Below are positions 33,688 to 43,243 of a stretch of DNA of 64,000 bases, one piece after another. The notes below the pieces were generated by a model. That model saw only the letters and a list, made by a program, of their open reading frames with translations, was not told the origin of the DNA and searched no databases. Source of the stretch: UBA3824 sp017541145 (GTDB lineage: Bacteria > Bacteroidota > Bacteroidia > Bacteroidales > UBA3824); the NCBI GenBank assembly GCA_947168365.1, contig CAMVLO010000009.1, positions 1 through 64,000 of the forward strand. Direction: 5' to 3'. Each line of letters begins with the position of its first letter. The first letter of the stretch is position 1. The translations under genes and the position numbers were made by a program.

Positions 33688-34590
33688 TTATTCATTTGCA
33701 GTCGAGACATTGTTGATATTACCAATCAAAACATCTACTCTATTTAGCAAATTCAAGACAGTAGTTTTGTCGCATCTGTCTTTTTTGAGTTCGTCAGTTG
33801 CTGAATGCAAGCACTGAAGAGCCGAAGTGATGTTGCTGGTTTTATTCAAAAATGTCAAAAGTTGATTGCGACGCTCTTTCAAAAGATTGAGCTTATATGC
33901 TTCAACCAAATTATGTTTGCCTTCGTATGGTTGGAAAACATATTTAGAGAGTTTTTCTTCGTTGAAAGATGATTCCGGAATAGAAGCGAGAGTATTCTGG
34001 TAATCAATGAAAGACTGATTCAAATTTGCACTCCAAGTTTTGATATCATCGCTCCAAATTTCTTCCAATGCCAAAAACAAGCAAGACATTACAGCGCTTT
34101 CGCTATAACGTTTGGAATTGATATGCGATTTAACAACTTTAACAGTTTGTAATGCAACTGAATCACCAAGAGTAGAATAGTAAGATGTGATGTTGTTACA
34201 GCATTTAGAAAACGCGTCTTGTTTACCGGTAAAACCGTTGTCAGCCAACACTGCATATTCCGAAGCCACTTGCTTGTAAAGATAAAGTAACTGCAATTTT
34301 ACTTGCATCGAATCGTTTACAAGACCAACATGCGGATAATCGATATCAGAATTAGCTAAAATACCACTGACAGCATTTTCAAATTCGCTATCAAATGTAA
34401 GATTATCAACCTCTTGATATGCCTTAACTATAACATCGACAACCAATGATGTCTTTTCAGCCAAAGTGGTCTCAAGCTTCGATTTTGATGTAGTAAAAGT
34501 ATCGGTCAAAGAAGAATCTGAACAACTTTGAACGAACAATGCAGCCACAAATGCAGCTACAGAGTATATTAGTATTTTTGCGCGTTTCAT
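33688..34590 (-). CDS. Lipoprotein of unknown function inside the dcw cluster
   Basis: The 300-aa protein has a lipoprotein signal, KILIYSVAAFVAALFVQSC, with the lipobox Cys at residue 23, so it is membrane-anchored and periplasmic or surface exposed. The mature part is predicted to be mostly alpha-helical, polar, with several Cys (FSKCCNNI), and no repeats, catalytic or membrane motif. It lies between murG (61 bp) and murC (51 bp), two genes usually adjacent. A promoter-like sequence (34639-34667) precedes it. I know no dcw protein of this type; a role in division or wall growth is only suggested by position. Confidence 0.75.
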   Translation of the reverse strand: MKRAKILIYSVAAFVAALFVQSCSDSSLTDTFTTSKSKLETTLAEKTSLVVDVIVKAYQEVDNLTFDSEFENAVSGILANSDIDYPHVGLVNDSMQVKLQLLYLYKQVASEYAVLADNGFTGKQDAFSKCCNNITSYYSTLGDSVALQTVKVVKSHINSKRYSESAVMSCLFLALEEIWSDDIKTWSANLNQSFIDYQNTLASIPESSFNEEKLSKYVFQPYEGKHNLVEAYKLNLLKERRNQLLTFLNKTSNITSALQCLHSATDELKKDRCDKTTVLNLLNRVDVLIGNINNVSTANE

Positions 34591-34638
34591 ATTTTTACAA
34601 AATTTTACAGCGTAAAAGTAAATATTTTTTTTTGTTTA

Positions 34639-34667
34639 CAAAAATATGCAATTATTTTTTTATCAAT
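34639..34667 (-). promoter_or_regulatory. Possible internal promoter for the lipoprotein and murC
   Basis: On the minus strand, ATTG (34667-34664), a 17-bp spacer and TATTTTTG (34646-34639) resemble the Bacteroidetes promoter with a short spacer and one mismatch. It overlaps the murG stop codon and is 49 bp before the lipoprotein start. Confidence 0.35.
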
Positions 34668-35746
34668 TTTAATATTTCTCCTGCAATTATCTCAGCTGAA
34701 TTGGGAATAGCAAGTTTTGAAATATTATTAGAAAAAATATTACGTTTTTCCTTGTTGTTTACCAACTCTAATACAGTTTCAAAAAATTTTTCCTCGGCTT
34801 CATTATCTTTAAGCATCTCGGCAGCATTTTCGTTTACCAAAGCCATTGCATTCTTAGTTTGGTGATCTTCAGCGACATTGGGCGAGGGTATGAAAATCAC
34901 CGGCTTTTTTGCAAGACATAATTCTGATACCGACAAAGCTCCCGATCTTGAAACTACAACGTCAGCAACTGTATAAGCCAAATCCATACGTTTTACAAAA
35001 GCCATTGCATGGATATCAGGACAATTTTTTGTTGACATCTGTTTTTCAATATCATCGTAATAATATTTTCCCGTTTGCCATATTAACTGTACATTGGATT
35101 TCTGAAGTTTTTCAACACAAGCCATGATACTTTTGTTGATAGTCCCGGCTCCAAGACTTCCTCCAATAGACAATATCGTAAGTTTTTCCGGATTAAGCTT
35201 AAAAAAGTTAACGGCTTCTTCTCTTGTTGATGTATTGTTAACAATATCAGCACGAACCGGATTTCCTGTAAAAACAATTTTGTCAGCATCAAAATACTTG
35301 TCCATATTGCGATAAGCAGTAAAAATCTTAACCGCTTTTTTTGCAAGTATCTGATTAGTAACTCCGGCATGAGAATTTTGTTCCTGAAGTACAATCGGGA
35401 TTCCGGCTTTGGAAGCAGCTCTCAAAATCGGTCCACTTGCATATCCGCCAACACCTACAGCAATATCAGGACGAAAATCCTTGATTATTTTTTTGGCTTT
35501 TATCATGCACGACATCAATTTGAACGGCAACGTAATATTCTTAAAAAGATGTTTACGTTGGAAACCCGCAGCCGGCAAACCAATAATTTTGAATCCTGCA
35601 GCCGGAACTTTTTCCATCTCAATTTTGTCTTTCGCACCTACAAAAAGGATGTCGATACTCTCATCTATTTTTCTCAGTGCTTGAGCAATTGCGATAGCGG
35701 GGAAAACATGTCCGCCGGTTCCGCCACCTCCGATTAAAACTTTCAT
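34652..35746 (-). CDS. murG: UDP-GlcNAc transferase MurG
   Basis: MurG adds GlcNAc to lipid I to make lipid II on the inner face of the cytoplasmic membrane. The 364-aa GT-B protein has the N-terminal loop GGGGTGGHVFPAIAIAQAL, a GVGGYASGP segment, the LQEQNSHAGVTNQILAKKA region, and the C-terminal LSIGGSLGA and SRSGALSVSELCLAKKPVIF donor-binding signature. It follows ftsW by 43 bp. Confidence 0.97.
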   Translation of the reverse strand: MKVLIGGGGTGGHVFPAIAIAQALRKIDESIDILFVGAKDKIEMEKVPAAGFKIIGLPAAGFQRKHLFKNITLPFKLMSCMIKAKKIIKDFRPDIAVGVGGYASGPILRAASKAGIPIVLQEQNSHAGVTNQILAKKAVKIFTAYRNMDKYFDADKIVFTGNPVRADIVNNTSTREEAVNFFKLNPEKLTILSIGGSLGAGTINKSIMACVEKLQKSNVQLIWQTGKYYYDDIEKQMSTKNCPDIHAMAFVKRMDLAYTVADVVVSRSGALSVSELCLAKKPVIFIPSPNVAEDHQTKNAMALVNENAAEMLKDNEAEEKFFETVLELVNNKEKRNIFSNNISKLAIPNSAEIIAGEILKLIKK

Positions 35747-35789
35747 AATCCGAATTATATTGTTTTTACTAAAAAATATACTTTATCAA

Positions 35790-36992
35790 CTATCCTGCAA
35801 TAAACGGATAATCAGTAATTTCTTCCACATTTTGTTCTTCTTCAATTTCTTCCACAAGTTCTTTCTTGCCGGCATATCTCGAGATGTTGAGAATAATTCC
35901 GACCGAAATCGATGTAAAAATAATTGAAGTACCACCCATACTAACAAATGGTAACGGCTGACCTGTTACAGGCGTGATATTCACAGCAACCAACATGTTG
36001 GCAAGAGCTTGGAAAATTATATTAAGCGACAATCCCAACGACAAAAACATCGGGAACGCCCGCTCGGAATTTCGTATGGTATACAAACACCTATAGAAAA
36101 AAATCAAGTAAAATATCATAACACCCAAACCGCCAATCAATCCGTACTCTTCACAAATGATTGAAAATATAAAATCGGAATACGGATGCGGCAAAGAGTT
36201 ACGCTGAACACTTCCGCCCGGACCAACACCTGTTAATCCGCCACGTGCTACTGCAATTTTGGATTGTTCTGCCTGATAATTTGATTCCCGACTCGATTCG
36301 CTATCGGACGACATAAATGTTTCTACACGACTTTTCCATGTATCAACACGAGAATGGAAACCCAAAAGTGATGCAAATAATATCAACAAAATACCTGCAC
36401 CGATACAAATTCCAATTCCGGCAAAAATCCATTTTATTTTGACTCTTGCTATAAATAATACAAACAAAGAGGTAAAACCTACCAAAAATGCGGTAGAAAA
36501 ATTACCGAGAAGTATTAATCCGCAAACTCCAACAATCGCTATCAAACATTTTTTGAACCCGGCAAACAACTGTTCCTCAGAATCTTGTGACACGGAAAGA
36601 ACTTTTGCCAAATACAACATCAAACTTACCTTTGCCAAATCGGAAGTTTGAAACGAGATTCCGGTTAAAGGTATTGTAAACCAACGTTTTGCATCGTTAG
36701 TAGATGATTCAAACAATGTAAGGAACAACAAGCCCAACGAAACCCATAATAATGGTCGCGCTAATTTGAAATAAAATTTGTAAGAAAGACGACTTGTGAA
36801 ATACATCACAAAAAATCCAACTACAATAAAAATGAAATGTTTGAAAATATAATAAACCGTGTTGCCGCCTTGATATTTGTAGGCAAGCATCGACGTGGAA
36901 CTATACACAGCTGCAAGACTTACGAATGTTAATACAAACACCGTAAACCAAATAGTGCGATCTCCTTTTAGTAAATTAAAAAAACTTTTCAT
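35790..36992 (-). CDS. ftsW: Septal peptidoglycan polymerase FtsW
   Basis: FtsW is a SEDS-family glycosyltransferase that polymerises septal peptidoglycan with its partner FtsI. The 400-aa protein has about ten membrane segments. SEDS signatures include the ISFQTSDLAKVSLMLYLAK region, GGLTGVGPGGSVQRNSLPHP with the conserved ring, FSIICEEYGLIGG and PFVSMGGTSIIF. An acidic Glu-rich tail (about 380-393) is cytoplasmic. It is 16 bp after murD. Confidence 0.96.
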   Translation of the reverse strand: MKSFFNLLKGDRTIWFTVFVLTFVSLAAVYSSTSMLAYKYQGGNTVYYIFKHFIFIVVGFFVMYFTSRLSYKFYFKLARPLLWVSLGLLFLTLFESSTNDAKRWFTIPLTGISFQTSDLAKVSLMLYLAKVLSVSQDSEEQLFAGFKKCLIAIVGVCGLILLGNFSTAFLVGFTSLFVLFIARVKIKWIFAGIGICIGAGILLILFASLLGFHSRVDTWKSRVETFMSSDSESSRESNYQAEQSKIAVARGGLTGVGPGGSVQRNSLPHPYSDFIFSIICEEYGLIGGLGVMIFYLIFFYRCLYTIRNSERAFPMFLSLGLSLNIIFQALANMLVAVNITPVTGQPLPFVSMGGTSIIFTSISVGIILNISRYAGKKELVEEIEEEQNVEEITDYPFIAG

Positions 36993-37008
36993 TTTTCATT
37001 ACAAAAAA

Positions 37009-38349
37009 TTACATCATTTCCTTTACCTGATTCTTAAACTGCTCGCCGCGATCCTCGTAACATGTAAAAAGATCGAAACTTGCACATGCCGGCGACAACA
37101 AAACTGTATCTCCGCTTTTAGCAATTTCACGACATTTTTTCAAACATTCTGACATACTTTTGGTATCATAAATATCTACCATAGAATCGAATGCAGCATG
37201 AATTGCTTTGTTATCAACCCCCATTGCAACTATTGCACGTACTTTTTCTTTTACAAGATTATCAAGTTGAGAATAGTCGTTACCTTTGTCAACACCGCCA
37301 AGAATCAATACAACTTTGGTTTTCATTGCGTCCAAAGCATAGTAAACAGCGTCAACATTTGTTGCCTTGGAATCGTTGATATAAGTAACACCGTCAACAA
37401 CTCCGGCAGGCTCTATTCTGTGCTCAATCGGTTGAAAAGAATCAACGCTTTGTTTTATTTTGTCAACCGGAATTCCAAGATAAAGAGCAGTAAGAACAGC
37501 AGCCATGATATTACAATGATTGTGCTTACCCGCAAGTTGAAAACCTTCAGGAGAAATCGAATCATGATGTTCAGGCAATCTGACTTCCAAATTTCCGTTG
37601 TCCAAGAAATACGCACCAAGTTTCAACTCTTCTTTTACAGAAAAAGCCCAAACTTGCTGATTGAATGTACGTTTTTTAACTTCTTCAGCAGAAATAGGAT
37701 CGTCGTTGAAATAAATAAAAACATCATTTTTACCCTGATTTTGGGTAATTCTGAATTTAGAATTTGTATAATTCTGCATTTTAAACTCGTAACGGTCAAG
37801 ATGATCGGGAGTTACATTCATCAAAACCGCAACATCAGCTCTAAAATTATACATATTGTCGAGTTGGAAACTTGAAAGTTCCAAGACATAATAATCAAAA
37901 GGTTTATCCTCAGCTACTTGCATAGCGAAACTGCGTCCTACATTACCACCTATGGCAACGTTAAGGCCGGCATCTTTCAAAATCTTGTAAGTAAGCTCAG
38001 TAGTAGTGGTTTTACCGTTGCTACCCGTGATACAAATCATCTTGGCATTGGTGTAACGTCCGGCAAATTCAATTTCGGAAATTACACGAATATTTTTAGC
38101 AACAATTTTTTTGATAATCGGAGCATCATCACGAATACCGGGAGATTTGATAACTTCCTTTGCTTCAAGTATTTTGGATTCAGTATGACCGCCTTGTTCA
38201 TATTCAAGTCCATATTTTTCGAGCAAATCGCGATAATTATCTTTAATCTTACCAAAATCAGAAACAAAAACTTCAAAACCCTGTTTCTTAGCGAGAACAG
38301 CAGCACCAATACCGCTTTCTCCGGCTCCCAATACTACTATTTTGTCCAT
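37009..38349 (-). CDS. murD: UDP-MurNAc-L-Ala--D-Glu ligase
   Basis: MurD adds D-glutamate to UDP-MurNAc-L-Ala in the cytoplasm. The 446-aa protein has the N-terminal VVLGAGESGIGAAVLAKKQ nucleotide fold, the ATP motif ITGSNGKTTTTELTYKIL, the NVTPDHLDRY segment and the C-terminal LSPACASFDLFTCYEDRG. Its start overlaps the mraY stop by one base, implying coupled translation. Confidence 0.97.
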   Translation of the reverse strand: MDKIVVLGAGESGIGAAVLAKKQGFEVFVSDFGKIKDNYRDLLEKYGLEYEQGGHTESKILEAKEVIKSPGIRDDAPIIKKIVAKNIRVISEIEFAGRYTNAKMICITGSNGKTTTTELTYKILKDAGLNVAIGGNVGRSFAMQVAEDKPFDYYVLELSSFQLDNMYNFRADVAVLMNVTPDHLDRYEFKMQNYTNSKFRITQNQGKNDVFIYFNDDPISAEEVKKRTFNQQVWAFSVKEELKLGAYFLDNGNLEVRLPEHHDSISPEGFQLAGKHNHCNIMAAVLTALYLGIPVDKIKQSVDSFQPIEHRIEPAGVVDGVTYINDSKATNVDAVYYALDAMKTKVVLILGGVDKGNDYSQLDNLVKEKVRAIVAMGVDNKAIHAAFDSMVDIYDTKSMSECLKKCREIAKSGDTVLLSPACASFDLFTCYEDRGEQFKNQVKEMM

Positions 38350-39596
38350 TATCTAATTTTTAAAGTTAAAACAGAAACTACAGCAAGGATAATTGCAACA
38401 ATCAAAAATCTGGCAACGATTTTGGATTCGTGCATGCCTTTTTTCTGATAATGATGATGCAAAGGCGCCATCAAATAGAAATGTAAACCTTGTCCGTATT
38501 TTTTTAATGTATGTTTAAAATACCATACTTGCAACATCACGCTGAGATTTTCTACGAGGAAAATTCCGCAGAAAATCGGAATCAACAATTCTTTTCTCAC
38601 AAAAATTGCAAGTACTGCAATAATACCTCCGATAGTTAAACTTCCGGTATCGCCCATAAAAATCTGAGCCGGATAAGCATTGAACCAAAGGAATCCTACT
38701 GTAGCTCCGATAAATGCAGATGTAAATACCACAACTTCACCGATTCTCGGAATATACATTATATTAAGGTATTGTGAGAAAATTACGTTTCCCGATAAAT
38801 AAGCAAATACAAGCAGCGTGGCTGCCGATACCGCCGACGTACCCGAGGCCAAACCATCGATACCGTCAGTAATATTGGCGCCATTGGACACTGCTGTGAT
38901 TATAAAGGTTACCACCAAAATAAAAATAATGCCGGCAACCCATCCGTATTTGTTGCTGTCTAAAAACCAGACAATTTTTGAGTAGTCAAATTCGTTGTTT
39001 TTCAAAAAAGGAACTGTTGTTTTCAAGGATTTAACATCGTTGCTTGATTGAGTGCCTTGAATTTCAGGAGTTTCATCTTGAAGCAACTGATGTACTTCCT
39101 GTGTTCCGACATGAACGTTTTCCCTTATTACAATATCCGGACTGAGATAAATTGCTGTACCGATCACGATTCCTAAAAATACCTGACCGATAAGTTTGTA
39201 TTTACCATCAAGACCATCTTTATTTTTCTTAAACACTTTGATATAATCGTCAGCGAAACCGATTGCTCCGAGCCATACTGTAGTGAAAATCAGCAAAATA
39301 ATATAAATATTACCGAGTTCACAAAGCAACAAAACCGGAATAAGTATAGCACCGATAATCATCAGACCGCCCATTGTAGGAGTACCGGCTTTCTGATTCT
39401 GTCCCTCAAGATACAACGAACGAACGCTCTCTCCTACTTGTTTTGAACGCAAATAATTGATAAGACGTTTGCCCGCTATCATGGTGAACAACAGCGAGAT
39501 AATTACAGCCATAGCCGAACGGAATGAGATGTAACTAAACAATCTCGCTCCCGGAAAATCGTATTGTTGTAAATAATCAAACAAATAATATAACAT
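38349..39596 (-). CDS. mraY: Phospho-MurNAc-pentapeptide transferase MraY
   Basis: MraY makes lipid I by moving phospho-MurNAc-pentapeptide to undecaprenyl phosphate. The 415-aa integral membrane protein has the signatures KAGTPTMGGLMIIGAILIP, IGFADDYIKVFKKNKDGL with the catalytic Asp pair, and NGANITDGIDGLASG. About 55 residues between membrane helices (about 155-210, NVHVGTQEVHQLLQDETPEI and following) make it longer than the 360-aa E. coli enzyme; this loop is common in Bacteroidetes MraY. Confidence 0.97.
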   Translation of the reverse strand: MLYYLFDYLQQYDFPGARLFSYISFRSAMAVIISLLFTMIAGKRLINYLRSKQVGESVRSLYLEGQNQKAGTPTMGGLMIIGAILIPVLLLCELGNIYIILLIFTTVWLGAIGFADDYIKVFKKNKDGLDGKYKLIGQVFLGIVIGTAIYLSPDIVIRENVHVGTQEVHQLLQDETPEIQGTQSSNDVKSLKTTVPFLKNNEFDYSKIVWFLDSNKYGWVAGIIFILVVTFIITAVSNGANITDGIDGLASGTSAVSAATLLVFAYLSGNVIFSQYLNIMYIPRIGEVVVFTSAFIGATVGFLWFNAYPAQIFMGDTGSLTIGGIIAVLAIFVRKELLIPIFCGIFLVENLSVMLQVWYFKHTLKKYGQGLHFYLMAPLHHHYQKKGMHESKIVARFLIVAIILAVVSVLTLKIR

Positions 39597-39602
39597 GTTG
39601 TT

Positions 39603-41069
39603 TTACTTTATTAATAGTTGTAATTGTCCGCTAACAATTTCTTTATCATCAAAATGGTGACGTACACCGTTGATTTCCTGATAGTTTTCGTGTCCCTTGC
39701 CGGCAATAAGAATAATATCGCCTTCTTTTGCCATCATACAAGCAGTCTGAATTGCCGATTTACGGTCGGAAATTCTTACTACTTTTGCTAAATCAGTTGT
39801 ATTCAATCCCGCAAACATGTCGTCAAGAATAGCTTCAGGATTTTCAGTACGAGGATTATCCGAAGTTAAAATTACCTTGTCGGAAAGTTTGCAAGCCAAC
39901 TGTGCCATAATCGGACGTTTTGACTTGTCACGATCGCCACCGCAACCACATACAGTAATCAATGTAGAGGTTGATTTAGAAGCTGCTCTGATATCATCAA
40001 TTGTATTCAACACATTTTCCAACGCATCAGGAGTATGTGCATAGTCAACAATTGCCGTGATTTTAGCGATGTTAACAATATCGAATCTGCCTTTTACAGA
40101 ATGTAAAGAACTAAGTTCTGTTAAAACTTCTTCAGGCTTTTGACCAAGCAAAACTGCTGAACTGTAAACAGCCAAAATATTGTAAGCATTGAATGTTCCG
40201 GGCAAGAATGTCCACATCTCTTTGCCACAGATATTCAACAACATCCCTTCAAAACCGCATTCCAAAATCGAAGCTTTGAAATCTGTAAAACCTCTCAATC
40301 CGTATGTCTTGACTTCGGCTTTGGTATTTTGTACCATTACCGAACCGTTTTTATCATCAGTATTTGTAAGAGCAAAAGCATCTTTGGGCAAATTATCAAA
40401 AAACAATTTCTTGGCTTTGATATATTCTTTGAATGTTTTGTGATAATCCAAATGGTCAAGTGTGATGTTGGAGAAAATACCGAGTTTGAATTTCAAGCCC
40501 GAAATACGTTTCTGAACCACAGAATGCGAACTTACTTCCATGAAACAATATTCGCAACCTACTTCCACCATCTCCGCCAACAATTTGTTGATTGTAATAG
40601 GATCCGGTGTAGTATTGTGAGTCGGATAAACCTTTTCGTCAACATAATTTTCCACTGTAGAAAGCAAACCTGCCTTGAAACCCAATTTACGGAAAAGCTT
40701 ATAAAGCAAAGTTGCTGTTGTGGTTTTACCATTTGTACCGGTTACGCCTGACAATGTAAGTTTTTCGGAAGGATAACCATAAAAAGCCGAAGCAATTTTA
40801 CCAAGTCCGTCGGCTGTATCTTCCAATTTTACATAACAAACGTTTTCCGACAACGTTTCAGGAAGATGTTCGCAAACTACTGCAACAGCTCCTTTTTTTA
40901 CAACGTCATCTATAAAAGTGTGACCGTCAACCTTGGTACCGGCAACGGCTACAAAAAGTGTTTTTTCATTTATTTGTCTTGAATCTGATGTAATATCAAG
41001 GATATCCGTATCAAGATTTCCTTTCACTTCTTTTACATCGATTCTCTCTAAGATGTCATTAAGTTTCAT
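39603..41069 (-). CDS. murE: UDP-MurNAc-tripeptide synthetase MurE
   Basis: MurE adds the third amino acid of the stem peptide. The 488-aa protein has the ATP motif GVTGTNGKTTTATLLYKL, the carbamylated-lysine region, and the C-terminal DNPRTENPEAILDDM. The DNPR motif marks enzymes that use meso-diaminopimelate and is the basis for that assignment. It lies between ftsI (15 bp) and mraY (6 bp). Confidence 0.97.
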   Translation of the reverse strand: MKLNDILERIDVKEVKGNLDTDILDITSDSRQINEKTLFVAVAGTKVDGHTFIDDVVKKGAVAVVCEHLPETLSENVCYVKLEDTADGLGKIASAFYGYPSEKLTLSGVTGTNGKTTTATLLYKLFRKLGFKAGLLSTVENYVDEKVYPTHNTTPDPITINKLLAEMVEVGCEYCFMEVSSHSVVQKRISGLKFKLGIFSNITLDHLDYHKTFKEYIKAKKLFFDNLPKDAFALTNTDDKNGSVMVQNTKAEVKTYGLRGFTDFKASILECGFEGMLLNICGKEMWTFLPGTFNAYNILAVYSSAVLLGQKPEEVLTELSSLHSVKGRFDIVNIAKITAIVDYAHTPDALENVLNTIDDIRAASKSTSTLITVCGCGGDRDKSKRPIMAQLACKLSDKVILTSDNPRTENPEAILDDMFAGLNTTDLAKVVRISDRKSAIQTACMMAKEGDIILIAGKGHENYQEINGVRHHFDDKEIVSGQLQLLIK

Positions 41070-41084
41070 ATACTTCAGTTTTTT

Positions 41085-43238
41085 CTATTTCAATTCGAGA
41101 ACTACTTTAGTACCACTTTTAATACTTGAACCCATCGGTATCGACTGAGTTTTTACCGCGCCGCGACCAACAACTGTCACAACAAGACCACGGTTTCTCA
41201 AGATACACAACGCATCACGCAAACCCATTCCCGTAACATCCGGCATAATGCCCTTACGAGTATCTACCGGATCCAAATGAATGGCATTCGGATTGGATCG
41301 TGCATCGGTATAAACGAACTGACTTTCAGTATTTTTACCGCTGTTTTCCACTTGAATATTAAATTTACTGAACAATCTGTCCAAAATTGCCCTATCACCG
41401 GATTTTGAATATGGATTTTGTTTTTCAAAATCTTTATGTTTCAACAAATCAAATTCCTTATTATCTGACTGCAAATCATAATCTTGCGAATACAACTTGT
41501 CAGAAATTGCTTTGAATACCGGACCAGCAACCGCACTACCGTAATACGAATCCTTTTTCGGAGAATTGATTACTACAATGCAAGAATATTTAGGCTTGTC
41601 TGCCGGAAAATATCCGACGAAAGATGCCAAATAACTCTTGTCGCCTTCTGCATTTACATAACCCGAATTAGCATTAGCAATCTGAGCTGTACCGGTTTTA
41701 CCCGCAATTTGATAATTTTTTGAACGGATATTTTTTGCAGTACCATTCTCGACAACGCCTTTCAACAAGATTTTTACCTTTTCCAAAGTAGACTTGCTGC
41801 AAATAGCAGAGTTGAGAACCTCAGTTTTTTCTACCCGCTCTATTTCGCCGTGAGTTCTTACGGCTTCCAAAATATGAGGTCTTACCATCACACCGTCGTT
41901 AGCCACTGCATTATAAAATGTAAGAGTCTGCAACGGAGTAAGCCGCACCTCGTATCCGATTGAAATCTGTGTTAACGATACTGTACCCCACCAATCCTTG
42001 TCGCCCGGATATTTGAAATCAGGAATCGGCTCACCCGGAATATCAATTTCGGTAAGTTTCTCCAAATGCATCTGATCCAAACGGTCGATAAATTCAGATT
42101 GATTTTTCTGATACGTATTGTAAATCAACCTTGCAACACCCACATTAGACGAATGTTCAAAAGCTTCACGGATTGTCATCTTAGGCGGCGCATCATGATC
42201 GTCCCTAATGATATGACCTGTACCGGGAATTTCAAACTGTCCGTTGCCGGGCGTCAAAATTGTATCATCGATGTCAGCACCTGTCTTCTCAAAAACTGTA
42301 ATCAACGAAGCGAGCTTAAATGTAGAACCCGGCTCCGAAAGATTACCGACAGCATAGTTGTAATTTTCCGAAAAAGTACCGTCAGCATTCATATCAATAT
42401 TTGCCATCGCCCTTATTTTTCCGGTTTTTACTTCCATTACGATTACCGTACCATGCTTAGCATTGTTTTTAACAAGCTGGTTCATAAGGTTTTGTTCGGC
42501 AATATCTTGGATGTTGACATTTATTGTACTAATAACATCCTTGCCATCTTCCGCATCGAGCTGACCGTCCTCATCCACAGAAGAAGTAGCGTGATAATCG
42601 CCCGAAGGAAGCCTTGCCATAAGCTGCACACCATCATGACCGGCAAGAATTTCGTCAAAACTTGCTTCCATACCGTATTTATGGTCGCCGGGTTTACCGA
42701 TTGTTCTGGCAGCCAACGACTTATGAGGCAATGTTCTATTGTAACTACGTTCAATAATAAGTCCGCCCTTATTTTTTCCGCGATTGAAAATCGGAAACTT
42801 TTTAAGAGCTGCAACTTGCGTGAAAGTAACCTTGTTTCTCACCAACACAAAGCGATTAGACTTCTGGGTACGTTTCTCGCGGAAATATTTTGCATATTCA
42901 TCTTTTGACTTATCCTTGAAAAGTCTGCTGAGACAAGCCGACAACGAATCGATATTATTGTTGAAAAGAGTATCTTTCAACACTTGCTTACTCATATCCC
43001 AATGCACAGAATAAAAAGGCATTGACGTAGCAAGAATACGACCGTCGGCAGCACAGATGTCGCCTCGCAAAGCTTTTACTTCCGCCTCTTTCATGGAATT
43101 GGATTTAGCTTCCCATTCCTCGCCATGTCCCTGAAGATAAATAATCTTCATAACAACGGCGATAACAGCTACCACCACCAATCCATAAATAAAGAACAGT
43201 TTTACAACTATATTGTGTTTAATATTATTTTCAACCAT
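41085..43238 (-). CDS. ftsI: Septal penicillin-binding protein FtsI (PBP3)
   Basis: FtsI is the septal peptidoglycan transpeptidase. The 717-aa protein has one N-terminal membrane helix (about 13-30), a pedestal domain, and a transpeptidase domain with SxxK in EPGSTFKLASL, SxN in HSSNVG, and KTG in IAGKTGTAQ. A PASTA-like module closes the protein (PDVTGMGLRDALCILRNRGL). It lies between the FtsL homologue (5 bp) and murE, the usual dcw place. Confidence 0.97.
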   Translation of the reverse strand: MVENNIKHNIVVKLFFIYGLVVVAVIAVVMKIIYLQGHGEEWEAKSNSMKEAEVKALRGDICAADGRILATSMPFYSVHWDMSKQVLKDTLFNNNIDSLSACLSRLFKDKSKDEYAKYFREKRTQKSNRFVLVRNKVTFTQVAALKKFPIFNRGKNKGGLIIERSYNRTLPHKSLAARTIGKPGDHKYGMEASFDEILAGHDGVQLMARLPSGDYHATSSVDEDGQLDAEDGKDVISTINVNIQDIAEQNLMNQLVKNNAKHGTVIVMEVKTGKIRAMANIDMNADGTFSENYNYAVGNLSEPGSTFKLASLITVFEKTGADIDDTILTPGNGQFEIPGTGHIIRDDHDAPPKMTIREAFEHSSNVGVARLIYNTYQKNQSEFIDRLDQMHLEKLTEIDIPGEPIPDFKYPGDKDWWGTVSLTQISIGYEVRLTPLQTLTFYNAVANDGVMVRPHILEAVRTHGEIERVEKTEVLNSAICSKSTLEKVKILLKGVVENGTAKNIRSKNYQIAGKTGTAQIANANSGYVNAEGDKSYLASFVGYFPADKPKYSCIVVINSPKKDSYYGSAVAGPVFKAISDKLYSQDYDLQSDNKEFDLLKHKDFEKQNPYSKSGDRAILDRLFSKFNIQVENSGKNTESQFVYTDARSNPNAIHLDPVDTRKGIMPDVTGMGLRDALCILRNRGLVVTVVGRGAVKTQSIPMGSSIKSGTKVVLELK

Positions 43239-43243
43239 TTCTC

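Noticed and set aside
42066..42908. 280-codon plus-strand frame inside ftsI, and similar long antisense frames in murD (37198-37875) and murC (32593-33138)
   Set aside because: They are shadows of the real minus-strand genes, full of Cys/Phe/Ile-rich translation with no family features.
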